This document shows positions 17,038-27,762 of a DNA stretch of 64,000 bases, in pieces. This stretch comes from ZC4RG20 sp036381515 (GTDB lineage: Bacteria > Pseudomonadota > Gammaproteobacteria > Steroidobacterales > Rariloculaceae). Position 1 is the first letter of the stretch. Each line of letters opens with the position of its first letter. The stretch lies in the NCBI GenBank assembly GCA_036381515.1, contig DASVCR010000078.1, positions 57,189 through 121,188 on the forward strand, given 5' to 3'. Made by a program: the position numbers and the translations under genes. The notes under the pieces are model-generated. The model had not been told where the DNA came from. It saw only the letters and a list, made by a program, of their open reading frames with translations, and searched no databases.

Positions 17038-17648
17038 TTGAGCTCGTCCCTGCCGAGCCTCGGCAACAGCGCCCGGAGCTTTCCGCGCGCGTGGAACATC
17101 CGCGTCTTCACCGTGTTCACCGGACAGTTCACGATGCTCGCGATCTCCTCGTACGAGCAGCCGAAGTAGTACGTCAGCTCGACGACCGCGCGCTGCTCGG
17201 CCGGCAGCACGCGCAGCGCCTGCTCGAGCAGATCCTCGAGCTCGGCCCGCTCCGTGAGTTCCGCGCCGCGCTCCGTGCGTTCAATCGACGCATCGAAATC
17301 GGCGGCCGCGAACCGGCTGTACCAGCGCCGCGCGCGCTGCGCGAGCTTCATCGCCTTGCGGTATGCGATGCCCATGATCCACGTCGCGACGCGCGAGCGC
17401 GCCTCGAACGCGCCCGCGTCCCGCCACACGACGAGCATCACGTCGTTGACCGTCTCCTCGGCGAGATCGAGTCGGCCGGTGAGACGGTACGTGAAGCGCA
17501 ACAGCGGCTGGTAGTACTTGCGGTAGAGCTCCTGCAGCGCATCGCGGTCGCCGCCGCGGACGCGCGCGAGGAGCGCCGTGTCCACAGCGTCGTCGTCCGA
17601 CGCGGAGATCGGATTCGCTGACGAATGCGTTTGCCGGTCGATGGTCAT
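17034..17648 (-). CDS. ECF-type RNA polymerase sigma factor
   Basis: The 204-residue protein carries sigma region 2 (DALQELYRKYYQPLLRFTYRLTGRLDLAEETVNDVMLVVW, given here as the span of residues 34-73) and region 4 (LPAEQRAVVELTYYFGCSYEEIA and VNTVKTRMFHARGKL). This is the usual layout of group 4 sigma-70 factors. The ATG at 17648 gives a normal N-terminus; longer versions are mostly Arg-rich read-through. It is the first gene of the sigma/anti-sigma/protease operon, divergent from the diheme lipoprotein gene, which is a likely regulatory target. Confidence 0.93.
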   Translation of the reverse strand: MTIDRQTHSSANPISASDDDAVDTALLARVRGGDRDALQELYRKYYQPLLRFTYRLTGRLDLAEETVNDVMLVVWRDAGAFEARSRVATWIMGIAYRKAMKLAQRARRWYSRFAAADFDASIERTERGAELTERAELEDLLEQALRVLPAEQRAVVELTYYFGCSYEEIASIVNCPVNTVKTRMFHARGKLRALLPRLGRDELK

Positions 17649-17724
17649 CTCTGGCCGACGCCGATCGAGGAGCGGTCGCTCAAGTCTACGGCCGCGCCGT
17701 CCGTCCCGCCATTGAACCTTGCGG

Positions 17725-17742
17725 TTAAGCGCCGGCACTCAA
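17725..17742. promoter_or_regulatory. 18-bp imperfect palindrome between sigma factor and diheme lipoprotein genes
   Basis: TTAAGCGCCGGCACTCAA matches its own reverse complement at 14 of 18 positions. It lies in the 127-base divergent region. TGAACC just upstream (17713-17718) could be an ECF -35 element for the plus-strand gene. Both readings are tentative. Confidence 0.35.
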
Positions 17743-17775
17743 GCGCTGCCACCACCGATGTAGGAGGCCGCCCCG

Positions 17776-19059
17776 ATGAGTCCTTCGAACGCCGGAAATT
17801 CCCGCAATCGTCTCGTGCTCGGGCTCGAAGCCGCGTTGCTCGCCGTCGTGCTCGCCGCGGCGGCCGGCTGCGGCTCGGGGAGCGGCGGAGGAAGCTCGGC
17901 TCCGCAACCGCCGCCGTCCGGCGGGGGCGGCGGTGGAGGCGGAGGCGGCGGCGGGGGCGGCGGCGCTCCGCCGGTCCTCGAGCCGAACTTCGCGTCGATC
18001 CAGCAGAACGTGTTCACGCCGATCTGCACGACGTGTCATGCCGGCGCCACGGCGCCCCAGGGGCTCAGGCTCGACGAAGCGAACAGCTACGGCCTTCTCG
18101 TCGGCGTGCCGAGCGCCGAGGTGCCGTCGATCCTGCGCGTCGCGCCGGGCGACCCGAACAACAGCTACCTGATCCAGAAGCTCGAGGGCACCGCGGCCGT
18201 CGGCGGGCGGATGCCGCTGAACATGACGCCGCTGTCGCAGGCGGACATCGCCGTGATCCGCCAATGGATCACGGAAGGCGCGCAGCCGGCGACGCCGCCG
18301 GCGCCGCCGAGCGAGCCGCTGCGCGTGACCTCGCTGTCCCCGCTCCCGGATTCGACGCTCGACGCGCTGCCGCCGCAGATCATCGCGATGTTCGACCGCG
18401 AGCTCGACGCGACGTCGATCACCGCGCAGTCGTTCACGCTGACCGCGAGCGGCGGCGACGGCACGTTCGCCGACGGCAACGAGACCATCGTGACGGCGGC
18501 GTCCGTCGGCGTCTCGCAGAGCAATCCGGCCTCGGCCGTGATGGACCTGACCGGCGTCACGGCCGGCGACGATACGTACCGCGTGCGGCTCGCGGGCGAC
18601 GGCCCGGCACCGATCCTCGACCTCGACAGCAATGCGCTCGACGGCGAGTTCGCGGGCACGTTCCCGTCCGGCGACGGCACGCAGGGCGGCGACTTCGTCG
18701 CGGACTTCATGGTCGTGGCGCCGCCGCAGGGCATCCAGCCGACGCTCGACTCGATCCAGACGAACGTGTTCTCGCCGATCTGCTCGGCGTGCCACACGGG
18801 TCCGACCTCCGGCACGCTGCCGTCGGGCCTCGATCTGTCGGACGCCGATGCGAGCTTCGCGAGCCTCGTCGGGGTCGCGAGCCTCGAGCAGCCCGCCGTG
18901 CAGCGCGTCGCGCCGAACGACCCGGACGCGAGCTATCTCGTGCACAAGATCGAAGGCACGGCCGCCGTCGGCGGGCAGATGCCGCTCTTCCAGGCCCCGC
19001 TCGAGCAGGACGCCATCGACGCGATTCGCGAATGGATCGCGCAAGGCGCGGCACGCTGA
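17776..19059 (+). CDS. Diheme c-type cytochrome-like lipoprotein
   Basis: The 427-residue protein has a lipoprotein signal (AAAAGC, Cys32) and a run of 15 glycines (49-63). Two similar cytochrome-like domains each carry one haem c motif (CTTCH at 84-88 and CSACH at 336-340). Each domain repeats the sequence of an N-terminal SIQ.NVF segment, VAP.DP..SYL, EGTAAVGG.MPL and IR.WI. Between them lies an Ig-like/Big_5-type domain (residues 180-315; FDRELDATSITAQSFTL). Anchored in the outer membrane or periplasm, it could pass electrons to the next gene product. The ATG at 17776 has AGGAGG eight bases upstream. The redox partner is unknown. Confidence 0.82.
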   Translation: MSPSNAGNSRNRLVLGLEAALLAVVLAAAAGCGSGSGGGSSAPQPPPSGGGGGGGGGGGGGGGAPPVLEPNFASIQQNVFTPICTTCHAGATAPQGLRLDEANSYGLLVGVPSAEVPSILRVAPGDPNNSYLIQKLEGTAAVGGRMPLNMTPLSQADIAVIRQWITEGAQPATPPAPPSEPLRVTSLSPLPDSTLDALPPQIIAMFDRELDATSITAQSFTLTASGGDGTFADGNETIVTAASVGVSQSNPASAVMDLTGVTAGDDTYRVRLAGDGPAPILDLDSNALDGEFAGTFPSGDGTQGGDFVADFMVVAPPQGIQPTLDSIQTNVFSPICSACHTGPTSGTLPSGLDLSDADASFASLVGVASLEQPAVQRVAPNDPDASYLVHKIEGTAAVGGQMPLFQAPLEQDAIDAIREWIAQGAAR

Positions 19060-19071
19060 CCGGAGCGCCGC

Positions 19072-20187
19072 ATGAAGACGACGATCGGAAGGACGACGAT
19101 CGCCGCGGCCGCGCTGTGGCTCGCAGCCATGCTGCTCGCGGCCGGTGCTCGGGCGGAGCCCTATCTCGCCGTCAGGACCGGGCTCAAGTGCGTGAGCTGT
19201 CACGTCAACCCGTCGGGCGGCGGGATGCGCAACGCGTTCGGGAACGCGTGGGCGCGCAACGAGCTCGCCGCGCGAATCGTCACGCCGCCCGGCGTCGACG
19301 CTTCGGACGCGGGCTGGACGGGCGAGCTGCACCGCTACCTCGCGGTCGGCGGCGACTTGCGCACGGGGCTCGTCCACGAGGACGTCCCCGGGCTCGATCC
19401 GGAGTCGGAGTTCGCGATCTCGCGCGCGACGGTCTATGCCGCGCTTCGCGCGATCCCGAATCTGCTGACGGTCTATCTCGACGAGCAGGTCGCGCCCGGC
19501 GGCGCCGTCGCGCGCGAAGCGTACGCGCTCCTCACGCCGGCGAACGGACGCTACACGATCAAGGCGGGCAAGTTCTTCCTGCCGCACGGGCTGCGCCTGC
19601 AGGACGACACCGCGTTCGTGCGGCAGATTACGGGCATCAACTTCGACACGCCCGACCACGGCGTCGAGCTCGGGCTCGAGCTGCCGCGCTGGTCCGCGCA
19701 GCTCGGCGTCACGAACGGCACGGCGGGCGGCGGCGAGAACGACTCGTCGAAGCAGACGTCGCTGAACGCGAGCTACGTCCTGCCCCGGTGGCGGATCGGC
19801 GCGAGCTACAACTACAACAACGCGGACCTGGGCGACCGCGAGATCCGCGGAGCCTACGTCGGCTGGCGCACCGGACCGATCGCGTGGCTCGCCGAAGCGG
19901 ATCTCGTCACCGACGACGTGGCCGGCGGCGAGCGCGATACGTACGTGAGCCTGCTCGAGGGCAACTGGCAGCTGCGCCGCGGCCACAACCTCAAGGTCAC
20001 GTACGAGTACTACGATCCGGACGACGACCTCGACGAGGACGAGCGCGAGCGATACAGCGTCGTCTGGGAGCTGTCGCCGATGCAGAACCTGCAGTCACGG
20101 ATCGGCATGCGCTTCTACAACGGCGTGCCCGAAGACGACGCGAGCAACCGCGACGTGTTCTTCGCGGAGCTGCACGTCTACTTCTGA
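19072..20187 (+). CDS. Outer-membrane beta-barrel protein with N-terminal CXXCH haem motif
   Basis: The 371-residue protein has a signal peptide (LAAMLLAAGARA). Right after it comes a haem c-type motif, CVSCH at residues 40-44, followed by VNPSGGGMRNAFG. The remainder looks like a beta barrel, with alternating strands such as TIKAGKFFLPHGLRL, WRIGASYNYNNADLG and HNLKVTYEYYD, and it ends in Phe (AELHVYF). A barrel with its own haem site suggests a porin-cytochrome-like electron conduit. It follows the diheme lipoprotein by 12 bases and is probably cotranscribed. The function is inferred; a non-haem-loaded motif is also possible. Confidence 0.75.
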   Translation: MKTTIGRTTIAAAALWLAAMLLAAGARAEPYLAVRTGLKCVSCHVNPSGGGMRNAFGNAWARNELAARIVTPPGVDASDAGWTGELHRYLAVGGDLRTGLVHEDVPGLDPESEFAISRATVYAALRAIPNLLTVYLDEQVAPGGAVAREAYALLTPANGRYTIKAGKFFLPHGLRLQDDTAFVRQITGINFDTPDHGVELGLELPRWSAQLGVTNGTAGGGENDSSKQTSLNASYVLPRWRIGASYNYNNADLGDREIRGAYVGWRTGPIAWLAEADLVTDDVAGGERDTYVSLLEGNWQLRRGHNLKVTYEYYDPDDDLDEDERERYSVVWELSPMQNLQSRIGMRFYNGVPEDDASNRDVFFAELHVYF

Positions 20188-20196
20188 CGTGTGCGG

Positions 20197-22314
20197 CTAC
20201 TCGAAGCGGTACGTCACGCCGAAGCGCAGCGTCCTCGGCTCCTCCGCGCGGCTCATGCGGCAGTTCACGACGTCGCAGTCGATGTCCTCCGACGTGAGCC
20301 CCGGAGGGTCGAGCCCTTCGACGTACGCTTCGTACCAGTACACGATGTCCTTGCCGTTCTCGTCGAGCGCGTTCAAGAGCTCGCCGTAGATCGTCGTGCG
20401 GCCCAGCGTGTAGGCCGCGCGCACGTTCAGATGCGTCTCGCTGCCGGCGCGCCTCGAGTTGTCCGGCAGGAGCGCGTACGGGCCGAGATAGCGCAGCCGC
20501 ACGCTCGCCTCCCACGGGCCCGTCACGGCCGAGACGCCGAGCTGTCCCGCGTGCTCGACGGCCCCCTCGATCCGCCGGCCGCCGTCGACCGCATTGACGT
20601 AGCGCGCGCGGCTGCCGGTATAGACCGCGTCGAGGCCGAGCCAGTCGATCGGCCGCCAGAACGCGACGAGCTCGTACCCGCGCCGCTCGGACGCGCCGGA
20701 CGGCTCCACCGAGTTCGAATCGCCGACGAACTTGAGCTCGCTGTCGAGGTCGAGCCACCAGTACGCCGTCGTGAGCTTCAGGTTGCCGACCTCGAAGCGG
20801 GCGCCGGCCTCGTAGCCGGTCCCCCTCACGAGGCCCGGGACCGGCTCGACCTCGTTGACGACGCCCCGCGCATCGTTCGAATGAAAGCCGCGCCCCCAGT
20901 TCGCGTAGAGCTCGACGTTGTCGGTCAGCGTGAAGGCCGCGCCGAGCTTCGGCGACACGCGGCTGTCGCGCTCGCTGCCGGCGAAGCTGCCCGGCGTCCG
21001 CGCGACGACGTCGAACGCGTACACGTCGCCGCGCAGCCCCGCGAGCACGCGCATGCGATCGGTCGGCGACCACGTCGCCTCCGCGTACACCCCGAGCGAC
21101 GTCTCGTCGATCGAGTTGCTCGCGATGTTCTCGACGAACTCGCCGGCGTCGGTGTGATCGACCCCGACCTTGCCGATGTCGTCGTGCCTGAGCTCGGCGC
21201 CGACGTCGACCTCGAGGCTCGCGTGCGACACGACGGGGCGCTCGACCCGGCCGCCGAACGTCCAGCGGCGATCGAACTGACCGATCTGGAAGTCGTACGT
21301 CGGGTTCGACAGCATGTCCCAGTCGTAGTATTGGAGGTACGCGCTCGCGTCCCACGCGTCGCCTTCGAGCTGCGCGGTCGCGATCCACCGGGACGTCTCG
21401 CCGGTCGCGGTCGGGTCGAGCGCGCAGAATTCGTCCGCGCAGACCGGCGTGCCGATCGCCCGCTCCGGAATCTGCTCGGTCGGCCGCCACGTCGCGCGGT
21501 AGCCGCTGAGCGTCAGCTCGAGCCCGCCCACGCCCGTGTCGCGGCCGTACTTCGCCCACAGCGACGCGTGGTCGAGGTCCTCGGCGAGCTGCCACGGCCC
21601 GTCATAGCGCTTCCACTGCGCGGCGCCGCTCAGGCGTCCGCCGGCGAAATCGGTCGTGCCGCCGGCGGCGACGCGGCCCCAGCCGTACTCGCCGGATTCG
21701 AGGGACACGAACGGCCGGTCCCAGCCGTCGACGGTCTCGATGTGCGCGGAGCCCGCCATCGAGAAGTCGCCGACGCTCGCCCGGTACGGTCCCTTCCGGT
21801 ACTCGATGCTGTCGATGACCTCCGGCATCAGCCCGTTCACGTCGAGATAGCCTTGACCGTGCCCGTGGCTGCGCAGGTTCCACGGCATGTCGTCGACGTA
21901 CGTCGTGAAGTCGGTGCCGTGGTCGAGGTTGAACCCGCGCAGAAAGTACTGGTTCGCCTTGCCGCTGCCCGAATGCTGCGCGGCGATCAGCCCCGGCACG
22001 GACTCGAGCACCTCGGCAACCTTGAGCAGCGGCCGGACGGCTAGGTCCGCGCCGGCGATCTGCCCTTCGCTCGCGGCGCCCGCGGCGCCGATCAGCGCGG
22101 TGCCTCGGCCGAAGACGACGACCTCCTCGATCGGCCCCGCCGGACTGGGCTGGGCGGCCGCAACGGCCGGGACCGCCATGCTCCCGGCGGCGCAGAGGAG
22201 CGCGGCCCCGAACGGGATCGCCGCGCCGACCGCGGCGGCGAGGCGCGACCGGCGGAACGGGCGGGCATCCAGTCGAAACTTTGCTTGTCGATGCATCGTA
22301 GGTTTGCTCGTCAT
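20197..22314 (-). CDS. TonB-dependent outer-membrane receptor
   Basis: The 705-residue protein has a signal peptide (cleavage near AVAAAQP), a TonB-box-like PIEEVVVFGRG and a plug domain (VAEVLESVPGLIAAQHSGSG, ANQYFLRGFNLDHGTDF). A 22-strand-type barrel follows and ends FGVTYRFE, with a terminal strand typical of the family. The substrate is not evident; siderophores and other organics are possible. The ATG at 22314 was chosen; ATG 22296 is an alternative. It is convergent with the haem-barrel gene (9-base gap) and divergent from the YadG-like ATPase. Confidence 0.92.
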   Translation of the reverse strand: MTSKPTMHRQAKFRLDARPFRRSRLAAAVGAAIPFGAALLCAAGSMAVPAVAAAQPSPAGPIEEVVVFGRGTALIGAAGAASEGQIAGADLAVRPLLKVAEVLESVPGLIAAQHSGSGKANQYFLRGFNLDHGTDFTTYVDDMPWNLRSHGHGQGYLDVNGLMPEVIDSIEYRKGPYRASVGDFSMAGSAHIETVDGWDRPFVSLESGEYGWGRVAAGGTTDFAGGRLSGAAQWKRYDGPWQLAEDLDHASLWAKYGRDTGVGGLELTLSGYRATWRPTEQIPERAIGTPVCADEFCALDPTATGETSRWIATAQLEGDAWDASAYLQYYDWDMLSNPTYDFQIGQFDRRWTFGGRVERPVVSHASLEVDVGAELRHDDIGKVGVDHTDAGEFVENIASNSIDETSLGVYAEATWSPTDRMRVLAGLRGDVYAFDVVARTPGSFAGSERDSRVSPKLGAAFTLTDNVELYANWGRGFHSNDARGVVNEVEPVPGLVRGTGYEAGARFEVGNLKLTTAYWWLDLDSELKFVGDSNSVEPSGASERRGYELVAFWRPIDWLGLDAVYTGSRARYVNAVDGGRRIEGAVEHAGQLGVSAVTGPWEASVRLRYLGPYALLPDNSRRAGSETHLNVRAAYTLGRTTIYGELLNALDENGKDIVYWYEAYVEGLDPPGLTSEDIDCDVVNCRMSRAEEPRTLRFGVTYRFE

Positions 22315-22646
22315 GAACGGAGCCCCGGGACCATAGGCACGGGGGGCGCCGCGAAGTTTCCGCCTGGGTCCCGGCTTGTCACGCAATTAACGGTTGTTAA
22401 ACGGTGCACGAAACGGCGCACCCTCGTCGATTAACAAAGCGCAAAATCAAAGACTTGTTCGCGCCACGCCACGTGGGTGGGCCGCCGGGCGGCGGCGCGC
22501 TCCGGGCAAGCGCGACGTTAGAAATGGAACGCGAATCCGTGGACAATGGACGCCCTTGGCCGCCGGCCGCCCGGCCGGCCGCCTCCGATTCGAGCACTGG
22601 AGGGGACCCCCGGTCGCCGGCGGCGACGGCGGGGACGAGACCGAGC
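22315..22646. other. Divergent intergenic region between TonB receptor and YadGH exporter
   Basis: The 332 bases contain a comparatively AT-rich core (22376-22465) that probably holds promoters for both directions, including TTGTCA and several TTAA steps (AATTAACGGTTGTTAAACGG). A weak inverted repeat, GGTGC...GCACC, lies at 22403-22422. No credible gene, terminator or known operator was found. Confidence 0.4.
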
Positions 22647-24337
<1,691 letters not shown>

Positions 24338-24441
24338 GAGCGAAGCCGCGGGCCGCTGCCGTTGGCCGTTTTGTGACCAAGCTAACGGAAGCCCAAGAGC
24401 GGCGCAGGCTCGTCGGGGAAATGAGCGGCATTTCCACAACC

Positions 24442-24464
24442 TTATCCACAGATTTTGTGGATAT
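24442..24464. promoter_or_regulatory. Inverted pair of DnaA-box-like sequences
   Basis: A consensus TTATCCACA (24442-24450) faces TGTGGATAT (24456-24464, one mismatch to the inverted box). ATCCACA and TGTGGAT form perfect 7-base arms around GATTT. The site lies between two convergent stops in a locally AT-rich spot, so it could equally be a terminator hairpin without a strong T-run. Confidence 0.45.
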
Positions 24465-24518
24465 TGGAATCGGGCGCCGGACGGCGGGGCGCCGCGGCGC
24501 GCCCCGCCCTCCTCGGAC

Positions 24519-27500
24519 TCAGAACTCGAACGTGAATCCCGCCGTGTAGCGCCTGCCGAGCACGTCGTACAGGGCCTCGTTGACCTGCGTCGAGCCGAAG
24601 AAGTTGAAGAAGCCCGCGACGACCGGCGGATCCTCGTCGAAGACGTTCGACACGTTCGCGAAGACCTCCCAGCTCGCGCCGCTCGGCCGGTCGAACGTAT
24701 ACGAGAACTGCAGGTCCGTGTACATCGCCGACGACACGGTGTTGTCGTTGATCGTCGAGTCGGTGAAGCCCGGCGGCGGCGTCACGTTGCCCTCGAGGTC
24801 GTCGTTGTTGCGCTTGCCGCTGCCGATGTAGCGCTGCTGAACGAACAGCGCGAACGGTCCCCGCGACCACGTCGCCTGCGCGGTCGCCTTCCAGCGCGGG
24901 AAGCCGGCGAGGATGTCGTCGGCCTCGTCGTCGGTCGGCACGCCGACGTTCGTGATCGAGTTCTCGTCGAGGTAGCTCACGAGCCCGCGCAGCGACAGCG
25001 CGCCGACGCCGAGCTCGCGCGTGTACGTCGCCTCGAGATCGACGCCGCTGACCTCCGCGGCCGCGACGTTCAGGAACACGTTGCGGACCTGCGTGATGCG
25101 GCCGATGCTCTCGCCGGGCAGGATCTGATCGGACCGAGTGATCAGGCTGCAGAGCTCGACCGCGCCCTGGAAGCAGTCATCGATGATGCGCTGCGTGCCG
25201 AGCTGGTCGATCGCGCCCGCGATGTCGATGTCGAACCAGTCGACCGCGAGCGAGAGGCCGGGCACCGCGTTCGGCTGATAGACGAAGCCGGCGGTCACGG
25301 TGTCGGCCTCCTCCGGGTCGACTTCCGGGTTGCCGCCGATGATCTGTCCGAACGCGTAGTTGATGTTGCCGAGGAACGGATCGTCCGCGGCCGAGCCCTG
25401 GCCCTGCGCATCGAACCGCTCGGACAGCGTCGCCGCGCGGACGTCGCGCGAGAACGTGCCGCGGAGCCTGAACGGCTCGACGATCTGCCAGTCGAGGCCC
25501 GCCTTGTACGACCAGACGCTGCCGCTGCCGGAATAATCCGCAAGGCGCGCGGCGAGATTGAGGTCCAGCCGCTCTGCGCCCCGCGCGTCTGCGACGATCG
25601 GGAACAGCGTCTCGCCGAAGACCTCGCGGACCTGGAAGCCGCCGTCGATGTTCGGCGACGTCGAGAACTGGAAGCCCGTCGCGGTGCCCTGGAACGCGAG
25701 CGGGATGCCCTGGATGCCGCGGGCCGGGTCGTTGAACGGCACCGCCACGAAGCTCGGATCGTTCGTCGGGTTCGTGATGTCGTCGACGACCTGGTCGATC
25801 GTGTCTTCGCGGAACGAGGCGCCGAACGCGACCGACGTCGCCCCGGCCCGCCGCCCGCCGAGGACCTCACCGTTCATCACGAGCTCGACGAACGTCTGCT
25901 CGAGGTCGGCATTCACCCGCTTCGTGCCTTCGGTCGCCCACGCGATCGCTTCGGGCGACGCGCGGCCCTCGCCGAGCAGGTTGAGCGGAATGCAGTCGCC
26001 ATACGTCACCGGATCGAACAGCGCGGCCCGGCACGTGATCGTGCCGTCCGGCGCGGTGACCGCGTCCATCGCGATGAAGATCCGATCGACGCGCGGGTAG
26101 TTGAACTCGCGGATCGCGTTGTCATTCCGGCCGAACTGGTAGTAGCCGTCGAGCGTCCAGCCGTCGAAGAGCCCGCCGCCGCCGAACTCCCGCGTGAAGC
26201 CGACCGTGCCGGAGATCGTCTCGTTCTCCTGCTCGAAGCGCGCGACGCCAAGATCGGCCGTGCTCGCGAGCCGCGCGAAGCCGACGGACGCGAGGCCCTC
26301 GGCCGCCATCAGCGCGCGCACGGATTCGGGCAGGAACGCGTTGTCATTGAACAGCGTCGCCCGCCACGGGCCGAACATCAGCGACGTGAACGCCGGAGAG
26401 TTCGTCTCGCTGCGGCCGTAGATCAGCTGTCCGAACACGTCGAGGCCCGGCGAGAGCTCGCGGCCGTAGCGCAGGAACGCGCTCTCGCGGTCGATGCTCG
26501 GCACGAGGCCGCCTTCGCCGCCGCGGTCGGCCTCGATGTTGTCACCGCTGCCGCCGCCGAACTCGGGTGCGATCGACTGCGACTGCGTGCCGGTGTCGAA
26601 GACGCTGAGCCGGCTCTGCACGAACGGCGTGACGGACCCGTCCGGCAGGAACATCAGCCGGTCGAGCGGCGTGCCGGGCGCGCGGATCAGCCCGCCGAAC
26701 GTGTACTCGGTCGACACGACGTTCGGCGCGATGATCAGCTCCGGCCCCACCGCGCCGTCCGACGCGACCCACTCGGGATTCGTCACGGTGCCCCAGCCCC
26801 GATACCAGTCGCGGTCCTCGTAGCCGTCGACGCCGCGCTGATCGAAGACGTCCGCGGATACGATCAGGTGGCCCGCGTCGCCGAGGTCGGTCCCGAACGT
26901 GAACGCGCCCTCGAAGTTCTCCGCATCGCCGCGGTCGGTGATCCCGCCCTGCACGCGCGTATCGATGCCGGTGAACTCGGTGTCCAGGATGAAGTTCACG
27001 ACGCCCGCGACGGCATCCGAGCCGTATGCGGCCGATGCGCCGCCCGTCACGACCTCGACGCGCTGCAGGATCGCCTCGGGGAACACGTTGATGTCCGTCG
27101 TGCCGAGCCGGTTCGACGATACGATGCGCCGGCCGTCGAGCAGCACGAGCGTCCGGTTGGCGCCGATCCCGCGCACGTTCAGGTTGCTCGCGCCCGCGGA
27201 GCCCGCGAAGTTGAACTGCGTCTGCGGGCTGTCGTTGTTGAAGAACTGCGGCAGCTGGTTCATCGACTCGACGAGATTGCCCGGCGCCATCGCGGACAGG
27301 TCGTCCGCCTCGACGGCGGTCACCGGCGTCGGCGTGACCATGCCGGTGCGCTGGATCCTCGATCCGGTGACGAGCACCTCCTCGACGGCGGGCTGCGCGC
27401 CGCCCTCCTGCCCGTGCGCGACGCCGACAAAGCCGCCCGTCGCGAGCGGCGCGGCGCACGTGCCCGTGCGGAGCAACACGGAAACGGTCTTCGCGAGCCG

Positions 27501-27542
27501 GCGCCGCATCGCGGGCGCCGGGCGTGAGCTGCGAGCGTTCAT
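24519..27542 (-). CDS. Large TonB-dependent receptor
   Basis: The 1007-residue protein has a signal peptide (cleavage near GVAHGQ) and a TonB box/plug start (AVEEVLVTGSRIQRTGM). The plug is strong (PQTQFNFAGSAGASNLNVRGIGANRTLVLLDGRRI and RVEVVTGGASAAYGSDAVAGVVNFIL, around residues 105-185). The long barrel ends RRYTAGFTFEF. It belongs to the 900-1000-residue group common in sphingomonads and gammaproteobacteria that use complex polymers, sterols or aromatics. No neighbouring enzyme names the substrate. The gene is monocistronic, with 220 bases separating it from the YbhR gene end. Confidence 0.93.
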   Translation of the reverse strand: MNARSSRPAPAMRRRLAKTVSVLLRTGTCAAPLATGGFVGVAHGQEGGAQPAVEEVLVTGSRIQRTGMVTPTPVTAVEADDLSAMAPGNLVESMNQLPQFFNNDSPQTQFNFAGSAGASNLNVRGIGANRTLVLLDGRRIVSSNRLGTTDINVFPEAILQRVEVVTGGASAAYGSDAVAGVVNFILDTEFTGIDTRVQGGITDRGDAENFEGAFTFGTDLGDAGHLIVSADVFDQRGVDGYEDRDWYRGWGTVTNPEWVASDGAVGPELIIAPNVVSTEYTFGGLIRAPGTPLDRLMFLPDGSVTPFVQSRLSVFDTGTQSQSIAPEFGGGSGDNIEADRGGEGGLVPSIDRESAFLRYGRELSPGLDVFGQLIYGRSETNSPAFTSLMFGPWRATLFNDNAFLPESVRALMAAEGLASVGFARLASTADLGVARFEQENETISGTVGFTREFGGGGLFDGWTLDGYYQFGRNDNAIREFNYPRVDRIFIAMDAVTAPDGTITCRAALFDPVTYGDCIPLNLLGEGRASPEAIAWATEGTKRVNADLEQTFVELVMNGEVLGGRRAGATSVAFGASFREDTIDQVVDDITNPTNDPSFVAVPFNDPARGIQGIPLAFQGTATGFQFSTSPNIDGGFQVREVFGETLFPIVADARGAERLDLNLAARLADYSGSGSVWSYKAGLDWQIVEPFRLRGTFSRDVRAATLSERFDAQGQGSAADDPFLGNINYAFGQIIGGNPEVDPEEADTVTAGFVYQPNAVPGLSLAVDWFDIDIAGAIDQLGTQRIIDDCFQGAVELCSLITRSDQILPGESIGRITQVRNVFLNVAAAEVSGVDLEATYTRELGVGALSLRGLVSYLDENSITNVGVPTDDEADDILAGFPRWKATAQATWSRGPFALFVQQRYIGSGKRNNDDLEGNVTPPPGFTDSTINDNTVSSAMYTDLQFSYTFDRPSGASWEVFANVSNVFDEDPPVVAGFFNFFGSTQVNEALYDVLGRRYTAGFTFEF

Positions 27543-27762
27543 GTCGACCCCCCTCTACCCTTTCGTGGACGAGCTCGGGCTTGCGCGCTTTCGTCACGCG
27601 GGACGCTCCACGAATCGGCGTTTCGAGCAATGTGGCGAGTGCGCAACGCCGGGCGTGAATAGGAACGTAGCGGAGCAACATTCATGCCACGCACGGCGGC
27701 GGCGCGGAGACGTTGCCCCCGAGGGACATGTGAGCGGCCGGCGCGACGCGCGCCGCACGTCG

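Noticed and set aside
22404..22646. Longer N-terminus for the YadG-like ATPase
   Set aside because: The extra residues are Ala/Gly/Arg-rich low-complexity sequence and do not match ABC ATPases; ATG 22647 begins the normal domain.
24338..24441. Rho-independent terminator after the YadH-like gene
   Set aside because: GGCC...GGCC followed by GTTTTG gives only a 4-bp stem with a short T stretch; not convincing.
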